In this document: in pieces, positions 1-5,620 of the stretch
Numbering within the stretch: position 1 is the stretch's first letter
How the letters are laid out: each line of letters starts with the position of its first letter
DNA from: Candidatus Aminicenantota bacterium
Lineage (GTDB): Bacteria; Acidobacteriota; Aminicenantia; Aminicenantales; Aminicenantaceae
DNA: 7,407 bases
NCBI GenBank assembly: GCA_030633795.1
Contig: DAOWCB010000065.1
Span: 1 to 7,407, forward strand
Reading direction: 5' to 3'
Made by a program: the position numbers and the translations under genes
Notes under the pieces: generated by a model
Database searches by the model: none
What the model saw: only the letters and a program-made list of their open reading frames with translations
Told to the model about the DNA's origin: nothing

Positions 1-823
1 AAAGAATATCCCTCTTAATAAGGATGTGGACCTAAGGGTCCTGGCCCGTTCAACTCCTGGTTTTTCAGGAGCCGATCTGGCCAACCTTGTCAACGAAGCG
101 GCTTTGCTCGCAGCCCGTCTCGGCCAGAAAGACGTCACGATGCAGGACATGGAGAGCTCCAAAGACAAAGTGCTGATGGGTGTAGAAAGAAAGAGCATGA
201 TCATCAGCGACGAGGAAAAAAAGAGTACGGCTTTCCATGAAGCCGGCCATGCTTTAGTCGCCACTCTCATGCCGGAGGCCGATCCCATCCATAAAGTGAC
301 GATAATCCCTCGAGGATTAGCGCTGGGCATAACCCAGCAGCTTCCTCTCGACGACCGATACACCTATTCAAAGACTCATCTTGAGGCGCAGCTCTCTGTT
401 TTGATGGCAGGACGAGTGTCCGAAAATATGTTCCTGAACAAGAGCACCACAGGAGCAGCCAACGACTTTGAAAGAGCGACCGACATCGCCCGGAAAATGG
501 TCTGTCAATACGGGATGTCCGATCTTGGTCCGTTGACCTTTGGCGAGCGTGACGATCTCATTTTTCTCGGAAAAGATCTGGCCATGCATAAAAACTTCAG
601 CGAAAAGACGGCCGAACTTATCGATGTGGAAGTGAAAAAAATCATCACACGGAATTTTGAAAAATCTAAAGAACTTCTGGAAAAAAATAAAACAGAGCTT
701 AAAGCAATCGCAGAGGCATTGCTGGACAAGGAAATCCTCTCATCGGAAGAAGTCAAAGATATTATCAAAGGAAATAAAAAGGGCCCAAAGAAAAAGGCAA
801 AAGGGGACCCGGCAAAAGCGTAA
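1..823 (+). CDS. ftsH: ATP-dependent zinc metalloprotease FtsH, C-terminal part (5' truncated by window edge)
   Basis: Membrane-anchored AAA+ protease that unfolds and degrades misassembled membrane proteins and short-lived regulators as a hexamer. The reading frame is open to the left edge (codons from base 2), so the GTG at base 26 is not the start. The N-terminal membrane segments and the Walker A/B part of the ATPase lie outside the window. Visible are the end of the AAA lid (STPGFSGADLANLVNEAALLAAR), the zinc-protease signature HEAGH (bases 236-250), the conserved HKVTIIPRG segment, and the third zinc ligand Asp in GAANDFERATDIAR (Asp codon 464-466). The C-terminus is Lys-rich and ends PKKKAKGDPAKA, as is common for variable FtsH tails. 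It is the first visible gene of the operon; folP starts 3 bp after its TAA in the same frame. Family assignment is secure from these motifs. Confidence 0.97.
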   Translation, partial: KNIPLNKDVDLRVLARSTPGFSGADLANLVNEAALLAARLGQKDVTMQDMESSKDKVLMGVERKSMIISDEEKKSTAFHEAGHALVATLMPEADPIHKVTIIPRGLALGITQQLPLDDRYTYSKTHLEAQLSVLMAGRVSENMFLNKSTTGAANDFERATDIARKMVCQYGMSDLGPLTFGERDDLIFLGKDLAMHKNFSEKTAELIDVEVKKIITRNFEKSKELLEKNKTELKAIAEALLDKEILSSEEVKDIIKGNKKGPKKKAKGDPAKA

Positions 824-826
824 GAA

Positions 827-1729
827 GTGAGAAAGAAGCCTATTTTCGAGGTCAACGGCAAACAACACATATTGGGCCATAAAACCTGGTTCATGGGTGT
901 CGTCAACATCACTCCCGATTCTTTTTCAGACCCTGGAGAATGTCTTGACAAAGACAGGGCTGTGGAGAAAGGATTGGAGATGGAAAAACAAGGGGCAGAT
1001 ATTCTCGACATCGGGGGAGAAAGTTCCCGCCCGGGTTCTGATCCGGTATCCGAAGAGGAAGAATTGAAACGCATTATCCCCGTCATCGCAGAACTCAGGA
1101 AAAGGACAAAGATCCTTATTTCGGTGGACACAACCAAGGCCAAGGTGGCCGAAGAGGCTTTGGCCGCAGGGGCCGATATCGTCAATGACATCAGCGCCTT
1201 CCGCTTCGACGACAGGATGCCGCTTTTGGTCTCTGACTCCGGGGCACCGGTTATCCTCATGCATATGAAGGGTGTGCCCAAAACCATGCAATCCAATCCC
1301 TATTACGAGGACCTGTATCAAGAAATTCGGTGCTTCCTGGAAGAAAGAATCGCGACGGCAACAGCCTACGGTATCCAAAGGGAAAAAATCATCATCGATC
1401 CGGGAATAGGGTTCGGCAAAAGCATGAGGCATAACCTGGCCATCATCAATAACATGGACTTTTTGGAAAACCTTGACCGACCGATCTTGTTGGGAATATC
1501 TCGCAAATCCTTCATCGGCAAGATCCTCAACCTTCCTCCCCAAGAAAGATCTGAAGGGACCATCGCCAGTGCTGTTTTATCCGTCCTCAAAGGCGCTCAT
1601 ATCTTGAGGGTTCACGACGTTGAACGCGTCAAAAGAGCGATCACAGTGGCCGAAGCCATCTTGAACGAGGACCTTGCTACCGACACCGACGGGAGATCTG
1701 ATAAGGAAAAATCAATCCAATATGTTTGA
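827..1729 (+). CDS. folP: Dihydropteroate synthase
   Basis: Cytoplasmic folate-pathway enzyme that condenses 6-hydroxymethyl-7,8-dihydropterin diphosphate with p-aminobenzoate to form dihydropteroate; it is the sulfonamide target. The 300-residue product has both DHPS signatures: MGVVNITPDSFSD (Asn27 is the expected Mg/diphosphate ligand) and DILDIGGESSRPGSDPVSEEEE. Further TIM-barrel motifs are SVDTTKAKVAEEAL, IVNDIS, VILMHMKG, DPGIGFGK, GISRKSFIG (Lys227) and the terminal RVHD (Arg261, His263), so all usual catalytic residues appear present. The GTG start is chosen because the next Met (residue 23) already lies inside the first signature and a stop sits two codons upstream. No clear Shine-Dalgarno is positioned for it, so coupling to ftsH translation is likely. 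Its end overlaps cdaA by 8 bp. Confidence 0.97.
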   Translation: MRKKPIFEVNGKQHILGHKTWFMGVVNITPDSFSDPGECLDKDRAVEKGLEMEKQGADILDIGGESSRPGSDPVSEEEELKRIIPVIAELRKRTKILISVDTTKAKVAEEALAAGADIVNDISAFRFDDRMPLLVSDSGAPVILMHMKGVPKTMQSNPYYEDLYQEIRCFLEERIATATAYGIQREKIIIDPGIGFGKSMRHNLAIINNMDFLENLDRPILLGISRKSFIGKILNLPPQERSEGTIASAVLSVLKGAHILRVHDVERVKRAITVAEAILNEDLATDTDGRSDKEKSIQYV

Positions 1730-2489
1730 AAATATCATCAACGCCCTGGCCAACTTCACGCTTGGAGATTTTCTCGACATCCTCCTTGTCACTATCATCC
1801 TGTACTCATTCTTCCGTTTGATCAAAGACACCAAAGCCTACCAGATGGCCATCGGCATCGCCGTCGTCGGCCTGCTTTATCTGATCACCCAGTGGGGCAA
1901 ACTTGTTGTCTCCCACTGGATCATCGAAAAATTCATCATGTACCTGATTATCGCCATCATCGTGCTGTTCCAAGGGGAAATCCGAAGATTCCTGACGACC
2001 ATCGGCTCCCGGTCTCTAAGAAAGCCCATAACCCTCAAAGCCCTGTCGGAAAAAATGGAAGACGTTTTTCTTGCTGTGGATTATATGGCCTCGAAAAAAA
2101 TCGGAGCGTTGATCGCCATCGAGAAAGACATCTCTTTGAAAAGCTATTCTGACCGGGGCACCAAAATCGATGCCGCAGTAACAAAGGACCTGCTGGTCTC
2201 CATCTTTTTCCCCAACTCTCCCCTTCATGATGGTGCAGTGATCATCAAAGGTGACAGGATTTTGTCTGCAGGTTGTCTTCTCCCCCTTCCAGCAACCCAC
2301 AATTTGGGTGATGAATTTCTGGCCCGGACCAGGCACCTGGCTGCCTTGGGACTAAGTCAAGAGACAGATGCTTTGGTTATCATCGTGTCGGAAGAAGCCG
2401 GAACCATTTCCGTGGCCATAAAAGGTCGCTTAGAAAGAGGATTGGGAAAAAAGCAGCTTAAGGAAAAATTGATCAACTATTTGAAATAA
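1722..2489 (+). CDS. cdaA: Membrane-bound diadenylate cyclase CdaA (DacA)
   Basis: Makes cyclic di-AMP from two ATP. The 255-residue product has the usual CdaA plan: three N-terminal hydrophobic helices (about residues 13-34, 43-60 and 66-86, the last running into FQGEIRRFL) followed by a cytoplasmic DisA_N/DAC domain. The catalytic DGA motif is Asp170-Gly171-Ala172 in SPLHDGAVII, followed by LARTRHLAALG and the VSEEAGTISVA strand. The usual RHR motif reads Arg204-His205-Leu206. The start is ATG 1722, which gives the family-typical N-terminus MFENI; an open frame runs further upstream inside folP but adds nothing conserved. An AAGGA at 1703-1707 lies 14 nt upstream, rather far, so coupling to folP across the 8-bp overlap is plausible. 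Followed by cdaR and glmM, its known partners. Family assignment is firm; full catalytic activity is inferred. Confidence 0.95.
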   Translation: MFENIINALANFTLGDFLDILLVTIILYSFFRLIKDTKAYQMAIGIAVVGLLYLITQWGKLVVSHWIIEKFIMYLIIAIIVLFQGEIRRFLTTIGSRSLRKPITLKALSEKMEDVFLAVDYMASKKIGALIAIEKDISLKSYSDRGTKIDAAVTKDLLVSIFFPNSPLHDGAVIIKGDRILSAGCLLPLPATHNLGDEFLARTRHLAALGLSQETDALVIIVSEEAGTISVAIKGRLERGLGKKQLKEKLINYLK

Positions 2490-2490
2490 A

Positions 2491-3186
2491 ATGATAAGAT
2501 TATTCAGACGGATATTTTTACGAAACTGGGGACTCAAACTATTTTCTTTTCTGATTGCCCTTGTCCTGTGGATTACACTCATTCCTGACGATAAAATCTT
2601 CGATGAAAAAATCCTAACCGTTCGTCTCGATGTTCACAACATCCCTCCCGGCATGGTATTGGTGGAAAGGCCACCTTCCAACGTAAATATCATAATCCGG
2701 GCCCCCAAAAGACGGATCGGGCAGTTCACGGACGCCAATGTCCATGCAGTCCTGGACCTCCGTGAGGCACTGATTGATGTGCAAGATTATTATCTCAACA
2801 AAAACATGGTCCGCACACCTGATGGAGCAGAGATCAAGGAAATCTTCCCGCCGCAGGTGAAACTGAAACTGGAAAAATATGTGGAGGAGATGCTGGAGGT
2901 GGAACCGGATATGATAGGAGAACTCCCAGAAGGATTGGGAGTCGTGAAAATTGATGTGATTCCTCCACAGATTCGGGTAAGAGGGCCAGAGAGCAAAGTC
3001 AACAAAGAGGACAAGGTGAGAACCACGCCGATCGATATCTCCATGTTGACCGAACCCACAGAAGTGGAAGCCAGCCTCATCCTTCCTAATCCGGATTTGC
3101 GATTGTCCTCGTCCCGCACAACGGTGAAGGTGCGGATCCTGATCCAGGAAATAAACCAAAAAAAAGCGCCGGAGATAAAAAAATAA
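2491..3186 (+). CDS. cdaR: YbbR-domain protein, CdaA regulatory protein CdaR
   Basis: Probable membrane-anchored regulator of diadenylate cyclase. The 231-residue protein begins with a basic stretch (RLFRRIFLRNWG) and one hydrophobic helix at about residues 14-31 (LKLFSFLIALVLWITLI), the standard CdaR anchor. The remainder should lie outside the cytoplasmic membrane and fits about two YbbR-type beta domains: a segment containing VRLDVHNIPPGMVLVERPPSNVNIIIRAPKRR, then one around VVKIDVIPPQIRVRGPESKVNK and PIDISMLTEPTEVEASL. The tail is Lys-rich (NQKKAPEIKK). In Firmicutes CdaR binds CdaA and changes c-di-AMP output; that role is carried over from family and context, not shown here. ATG 2491 follows the cdaA stop by one base, and the nearest purine-rich tract (about 2459-2466) is too far upstream to be a good RBS, suggesting coupled translation. 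YbbR proteins diverge strongly, so assignment rests on architecture and position. Confidence 0.9.
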   Translation: MIRLFRRIFLRNWGLKLFSFLIALVLWITLIPDDKIFDEKILTVRLDVHNIPPGMVLVERPPSNVNIIIRAPKRRIGQFTDANVHAVLDLREALIDVQDYYLNKNMVRTPDGAEIKEIFPPQVKLKLEKYVEEMLEVEPDMIGELPEGLGVVKIDVIPPQIRVRGPESKVNKEDKVRTTPIDISMLTEPTEVEASLILPNPDLRLSSSRTTVKVRILIQEINQKKAPEIKK

Positions 3187-3203
3187 CTTGTGTGGATTTT
3201 TTC

Positions 3204-3231
3204 TTGAATTATCTTCATTTTTCTGTATAAT
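3204..3231 (+). promoter_or_regulatory. Predicted sigma-70-type promoter ahead of glmM
   Basis: In the 83-bp AT-rich gap between cdaR and glmM there is a TTGAAT (3204-3209, 4 of 6 to the -35 consensus), a 16-bp spacer, and a perfect TATAAT (3226-3231). Transcription would start near 3238, leaving a leader of about 32 nt before ATG 3270. This would let glmM be expressed apart from the upstream ftsH-folP-cdaA-cdaR genes. No terminator hairpin was seen in the gap, so read-through from upstream is also likely. Predicted by eye only. Confidence 0.5.
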
Positions 3232-3269
3232 TTTTGTTTTTATATCGATGTGAACAGGCAAGACAAAAA

Positions 3270-4610
3270 ATGACAAAACTCTTCGGAACAGATGGAATGA
3301 GGGGAGTTGCAGGCCAATTCCCTATGGACTATTCTACGGTTTGTGTGCTGGGCGAGGCGCTTGTGAATTTGCTCAAGCAGGAGGGGCTTCCTCCAAAGGT
3401 GATAATCGGAAGAGATACCAGGAAATCGGGAAAATGGTTGGAGCAAGCACTTTTTCAAGGAGTTGGATCCAAAAATGGAGAAGCCGTTTCTGCAGGGATA
3501 ATTCCCACTTCGGCTGTTTCTTTCCTCACCAAAATGTACGACTTCTCGGCAGGAATTGTCATCTCGGCTTCCCATAATCCCTACCAGGACAACGGCATCA
3601 AAATTTTCTCCTCGGCAGGCATGAAAATACCTGAAACATGGGAAAAGCGGCTGGAAGACGGCATCCAGAGACTCCAGAGGCTGGTCGAACCCGAAATCAT
3701 CCCTTTCGATCCGGAGCCGACTTTGGGACAAAAATACACAGAATTCCTGTTGAGCCGGTTCCCTGAGGGAAAAAGCAAGCACAACATCAAGGTTGTCCTG
3801 GACTGTTCGAATGGCGCGAGTTCTGCTATTGCGCCGTTCGTTTTTCAATTACTGGGATTTGAGGTCCTATCGATCAATTCTTCTCCAGATGGCAAAAACA
3901 TCAATCGGGGGTGTGGATCGCTTTATCCGGAAAAGCTCGCCGAAAGCGTCGTCACAGCTAAGGCCGACATTGGTATCGCATATGATGGAGATGCAGACAG
4001 GGCCATCTGGGTGGATGAAAACGGCCAGGTCCTCAACGGAGACCACACCCTTTTTGTCCAGTGCCGATTCATGAAGGAAGAAGGATGTTTGAAATCCGAC
4101 AGGGTTGTGGCAACCACGATGAGCAACATGGGTCTGGAAAAGGCTCTCGAAAAGTTGGAGCTAAACCTCATTCGTACCAAAGTGGGCGACCGGTTCGTTT
4201 TGGAGGAGATGATCAAGTCAGGAGCAAATCTGGGAGGGGAGCAGTCGGGCCACACCATTTTTCTGGATGACTGTCCCACCGGCGATGGGATCTTAACCAG
4301 CATTAAAATGGTAGAAGCCATGTCTATAAAAGGAATGTCGCTTTCTGAGCTTGTTAAAGATTATCGCGTTTATCCTCAGGTCCACAGGAATGTGCCAGTA
4401 TCAAAAAAGGAAGATTTTTCACTATATCCCGAAATCACCCATACAATGGAGGAGATCGAAAATCATCTCGGTGACAATGGCCGGTTCAATCTCCGGTATT
4501 CTGGAACAGAGCCTTTGGCACGAATCATGGTTGAAGGCCAAAATCAGGAAGAGCTGGAAGATTTGGCAAATCGGATGGCTCAAGTTCTATCCAAACACCT
4601 CGGCGCCTGA
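3270..4610 (+). CDS. glmM: Phosphoglucosamine mutase GlmM
   Basis: Converts glucosamine-6-phosphate to glucosamine-1-phosphate, the second step towards UDP-GlcNAc for peptidoglycan and LPS. The 446-residue product is the normal length and starts MTKLFGTDGMRG, the family N-terminus; in-frame codons upstream to 3234 give no conserved sequence, so ATG 3270 is preferred. It carries the catalytic phosphoserine loop GIVISASHNP (Ser101), the metal-binding loop DGDADR (Asp239, Asp241, Asp243), the sugar-binding loop GGEQSGH (Glu324-His328) and the phosphate-binding loop RYSGTEP (Arg409-Pro415). All key residues are intact. The RBS is weak (AGGCAAGA ending about 7 nt before the ATG). In Bacillus and Listeria GlmM binds CdaA and inhibits c-di-AMP synthesis, so its place after cdaA-cdaR is functionally meaningful; whether this occurs here is inference. 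Confidence 0.97.
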   Translation: MTKLFGTDGMRGVAGQFPMDYSTVCVLGEALVNLLKQEGLPPKVIIGRDTRKSGKWLEQALFQGVGSKNGEAVSAGIIPTSAVSFLTKMYDFSAGIVISASHNPYQDNGIKIFSSAGMKIPETWEKRLEDGIQRLQRLVEPEIIPFDPEPTLGQKYTEFLLSRFPEGKSKHNIKVVLDCSNGASSAIAPFVFQLLGFEVLSINSSPDGKNINRGCGSLYPEKLAESVVTAKADIGIAYDGDADRAIWVDENGQVLNGDHTLFVQCRFMKEEGCLKSDRVVATTMSNMGLEKALEKLELNLIRTKVGDRFVLEEMIKSGANLGGEQSGHTIFLDDCPTGDGILTSIKMVEAMSIKGMSLSELVKDYRVYPQVHRNVPVSKKEDFSLYPEITHTMEEIENHLGDNGRFNLRYSGTEPLARIMVEGQNQEELEDLANRMAQVLSKHLGA

Positions 4611-4618
4611 ATTATTTA

Positions 4619-4696
4619 TAAAAATTGTCGATCCCATTCTTCAATAAAACAAATCAATTTCTTAAACCTAAATGATCTCATAATCGACAATTTTTA
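4619..4696. repeat. Perfect 14-bp inverted repeat with 50-bp AT-rich loop after glmM
   Basis: Arms TAAAAATTGTCGAT (4619-4632) and ATCGACAATTTTTA (4683-4696) are exact reverse complements, starting 8 bp after the glmM stop. The right arm contains five T in a row, so the transcript could act as a long-loop terminator for glmM, though the stem is AT-rich and the loop unusually long. The alternative is a small 78-bp mobile-element-like unit, but no target-site duplication is visible beside it. The loop holds no gene. Confidence 0.6.
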
Positions 4697-4715
4697 CCCT
4701 ACGGGCGAACCAATC

Positions 4716-4829
4716 TCACTGCATCGGCTTCATTGTAACCTGTTCGCAGTAGTTCACTACAGCTTCACAGGCTACTTCTTCGCCGCTACAGCAACCTTGG
4801 CCCGTAAATAATCCAGGTAATCCGAACAA
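4716..4829 (-). pseudogene. Possible remnant of a small cysteine-containing protein
   Basis: On the minus strand a frame ending in TGA (complement of 4716-4718) reads a hydrophobic stretch (LFGLPGLF), then GQGCCSGEEVACEAVVNYC and EQVTMKPMQ, with four cysteines. This looks like the end of a small exported or lipoprotein-like product rather than random translation, but no ATG or GTG with an RBS precedes it: upstream it runs into poly-T and the GGGGAC-type repeat unit at 4836-4862. The only in-frame near-start is a TTG (complement of 4827-4829) without a Shine-Dalgarno. It may be a 3' gene fragment whose start was lost when the repeat arrived, or plain chance. I do not recognise a family. Confidence 0.2.
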
Positions 4830-4835
4830 AAAAAG

Positions 4836-4862
4836 AAAAAAATAGAACCGTCCCCTTTTTCC
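4836..4862. repeat. GGGGAC-type intergenic repeat unit (REP-like)
   Basis: On the minus strand this segment reads A-tract, GGGGACGGTTCTA, T-tract, so the flanking A and T runs could pair around the core. The core GGGGACGGTTC is related to the GGGGAC units at the right end of the window. From memory, such strings are scattered through intergenic DNA of Desulfobacterota and linked to REP-associated tyrosine transposases (RAYTs); that link is recollection and the class assignment is inference. No transposase is present here. Confidence 0.45.
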
Positions 4863-4865
4863 AGG

Positions 4866-4871
4866 TATAAT
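4866..4871 (+). promoter_or_regulatory. pdxJ: Consensus -10 box (TATAAT) upstream of pdxJ
   Basis: A perfect TATAAT lies 31 bp before the pdxJ ATG and immediately after the repeat unit. No good -35 is found at the normal distance: the hexamer 17 bp upstream, TAGAAC (4843-4848), lies inside the repeat and is poor, and there is no extended -10 TG. If active, the start site would be near 4878, giving a leader of about 25 nt for the pdxJ-amidohydrolase pair. Predicted by eye. Confidence 0.4.
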
Positions 4872-4892
4872 GGTACAGGGAAAATTTGAAAT

Positions 4893-4898
4893 GGAGGG
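4893..4898 (+). promoter_or_regulatory. pdxJ: Strong ribosome binding site deciding the pdxJ start
   Basis: GGAGGG lies 4 nt before ATG 4903 and is the best Shine-Dalgarno in the window. It supports 4903 over the upstream in-frame ATGs at 4870 and 4891, which would add residues not conserved in PdxJ and have no comparable RBS. Confidence 0.8.
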
Positions 4899-4902
4899 TA
4901 AT

Positions 4903-5613
4903 ATGAAACTTGCGGTCAATGTGGACCACATCGCCACCATAAGAGAAGCACGCCGGCACACTATCCCTGAACCTGTGCTTGCTGCACTTTTAGCCGAGCA
5001 GGCCGGGGCAGAAGGGATCGTCTGCCATATCCGTTCGGACAGGCGGCACATAAAAGAGCGTGATCTCCATTTGCTCAAACAAACCGTAAACACAAACCTC
5101 AACATAGAAATGGGTGCCACAGACGAAATGAAACACATTGCCATGGACATAAAACCAGACATCGTTTCCTTGGTTCCCGAACGGGATGAGGAAATAACTA
5201 CAGAAGGTGGGCTGGATGTCCTCGCGAATGAAGATCACCTCCAGGCTCACATCCAGGAGCTTAGACAGGCAGGGATAAGAGTGAGCATCTTTGTGGACCC
5301 CGATATTGACCAAATAGATGCATGCCAAAGAGTCGGAGTCGATCTGATCGAGATCAACACCGGGAAATACGCTGACTTGAGACCCGGGGAAAAACGCGAT
5401 CAAGCATACGAAGAAATCGTACAGGCGGCCAAGAGAGGGGCCGGATCAGGATTGGAGATCCATGCCGGTCATGGGCTGGACTACTTCAATGTCAGGCCCG
5501 TAGCCACCATCCCAGAGATTAGGGAATTCAGCATCGGATTTGCTATTGTGGCAAGAGCGGCATTAGTCGGCATCGATAGGGCCGTGAGAGAAATGATCGC
5601 CCTTATCCAATGA
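4903..5613 (+). CDS. pdxJ: Pyridoxine 5'-phosphate synthase PdxJ
   Basis: Closes the pyridine ring of vitamin B6 by condensing 3-amino-2-oxopropyl phosphate with 1-deoxy-D-xylulose 5-phosphate in the DXP-dependent pathway. The 236-residue TIM barrel begins MKLAVNVDHIATIREARR, the family N-terminus. It keeps the catalytic residues by alignment to E. coli PdxJ from memory: His42 and Arg44 in VCHIRSDRRHIKERD, Glu69 in LNIEMGATDEM, and His190 in HAGHGLDYFNV. One oddity is Gly212-Phe213 in SIGFAIVARA, where Gly-His is usual at a phosphate-binding turn. In many Desulfobacterota, as I recall, pdxJ follows glmM directly and is followed by acpS; here a 292-bp repeat-bearing spacer precedes it and an amidohydrolase follows 7 bp later, so the pair is probably one transcription unit. 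Confidence 0.96.
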   Translation: MKLAVNVDHIATIREARRHTIPEPVLAALLAEQAGAEGIVCHIRSDRRHIKERDLHLLKQTVNTNLNIEMGATDEMKHIAMDIKPDIVSLVPERDEEITTEGGLDVLANEDHLQAHIQELRQAGIRVSIFVDPDIDQIDACQRVGVDLIEINTGKYADLRPGEKRDQAYEEIVQAAKRGAGSGLEIHAGHGLDYFNVRPVATIPEIREFSIGFAIVARAALVGIDRAVREMIALIQ

Positions 5614-5620
5614 AGGAAAG

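Noticed and set aside
803..808. GGGGAC string at the end of ftsH as another repeat unit
   Set aside because: It lies in coding sequence (Lys-Gly-Asp-Pro) and lacks the flanking arm or A/T-tract structure of the intergenic units, so chance is enough.
505..1296. Long minus-strand open frame (263 codons) across ftsH and folP
   Set aside because: It lies antisense to two genes with clear family motifs, is Ser-rich without recognisable domains, and is a shadow of their codon pattern.
926..1543. Minus-strand open frame of 205 codons inside folP
   Set aside because: Fully antisense to the DHPS signatures and shows no family motif or RBS.
1674..1721. Upstream extension of cdaA to 1674
   Set aside because: The added 16 residues are not family-like and would increase the overlap with folP; ATG 1722 gives the usual CdaA N-terminus.
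2614..3276. Minus-strand open frame of 220 codons opposite cdaR
   Set aside because: Antisense shadow with a His/Phe-rich composition typical of reversed coding DNA; cdaR has the right context and membrane anchor.
4611..4902. CRISPR array, tRNA or riboswitch in the glmM-pdxJ spacer
   Set aside because: No regularly spaced direct repeats, no cloverleaf with a T-loop motif, and no known riboswitch core could be recognised; only the inverted repeat, repeat unit and promoter elements are supported.
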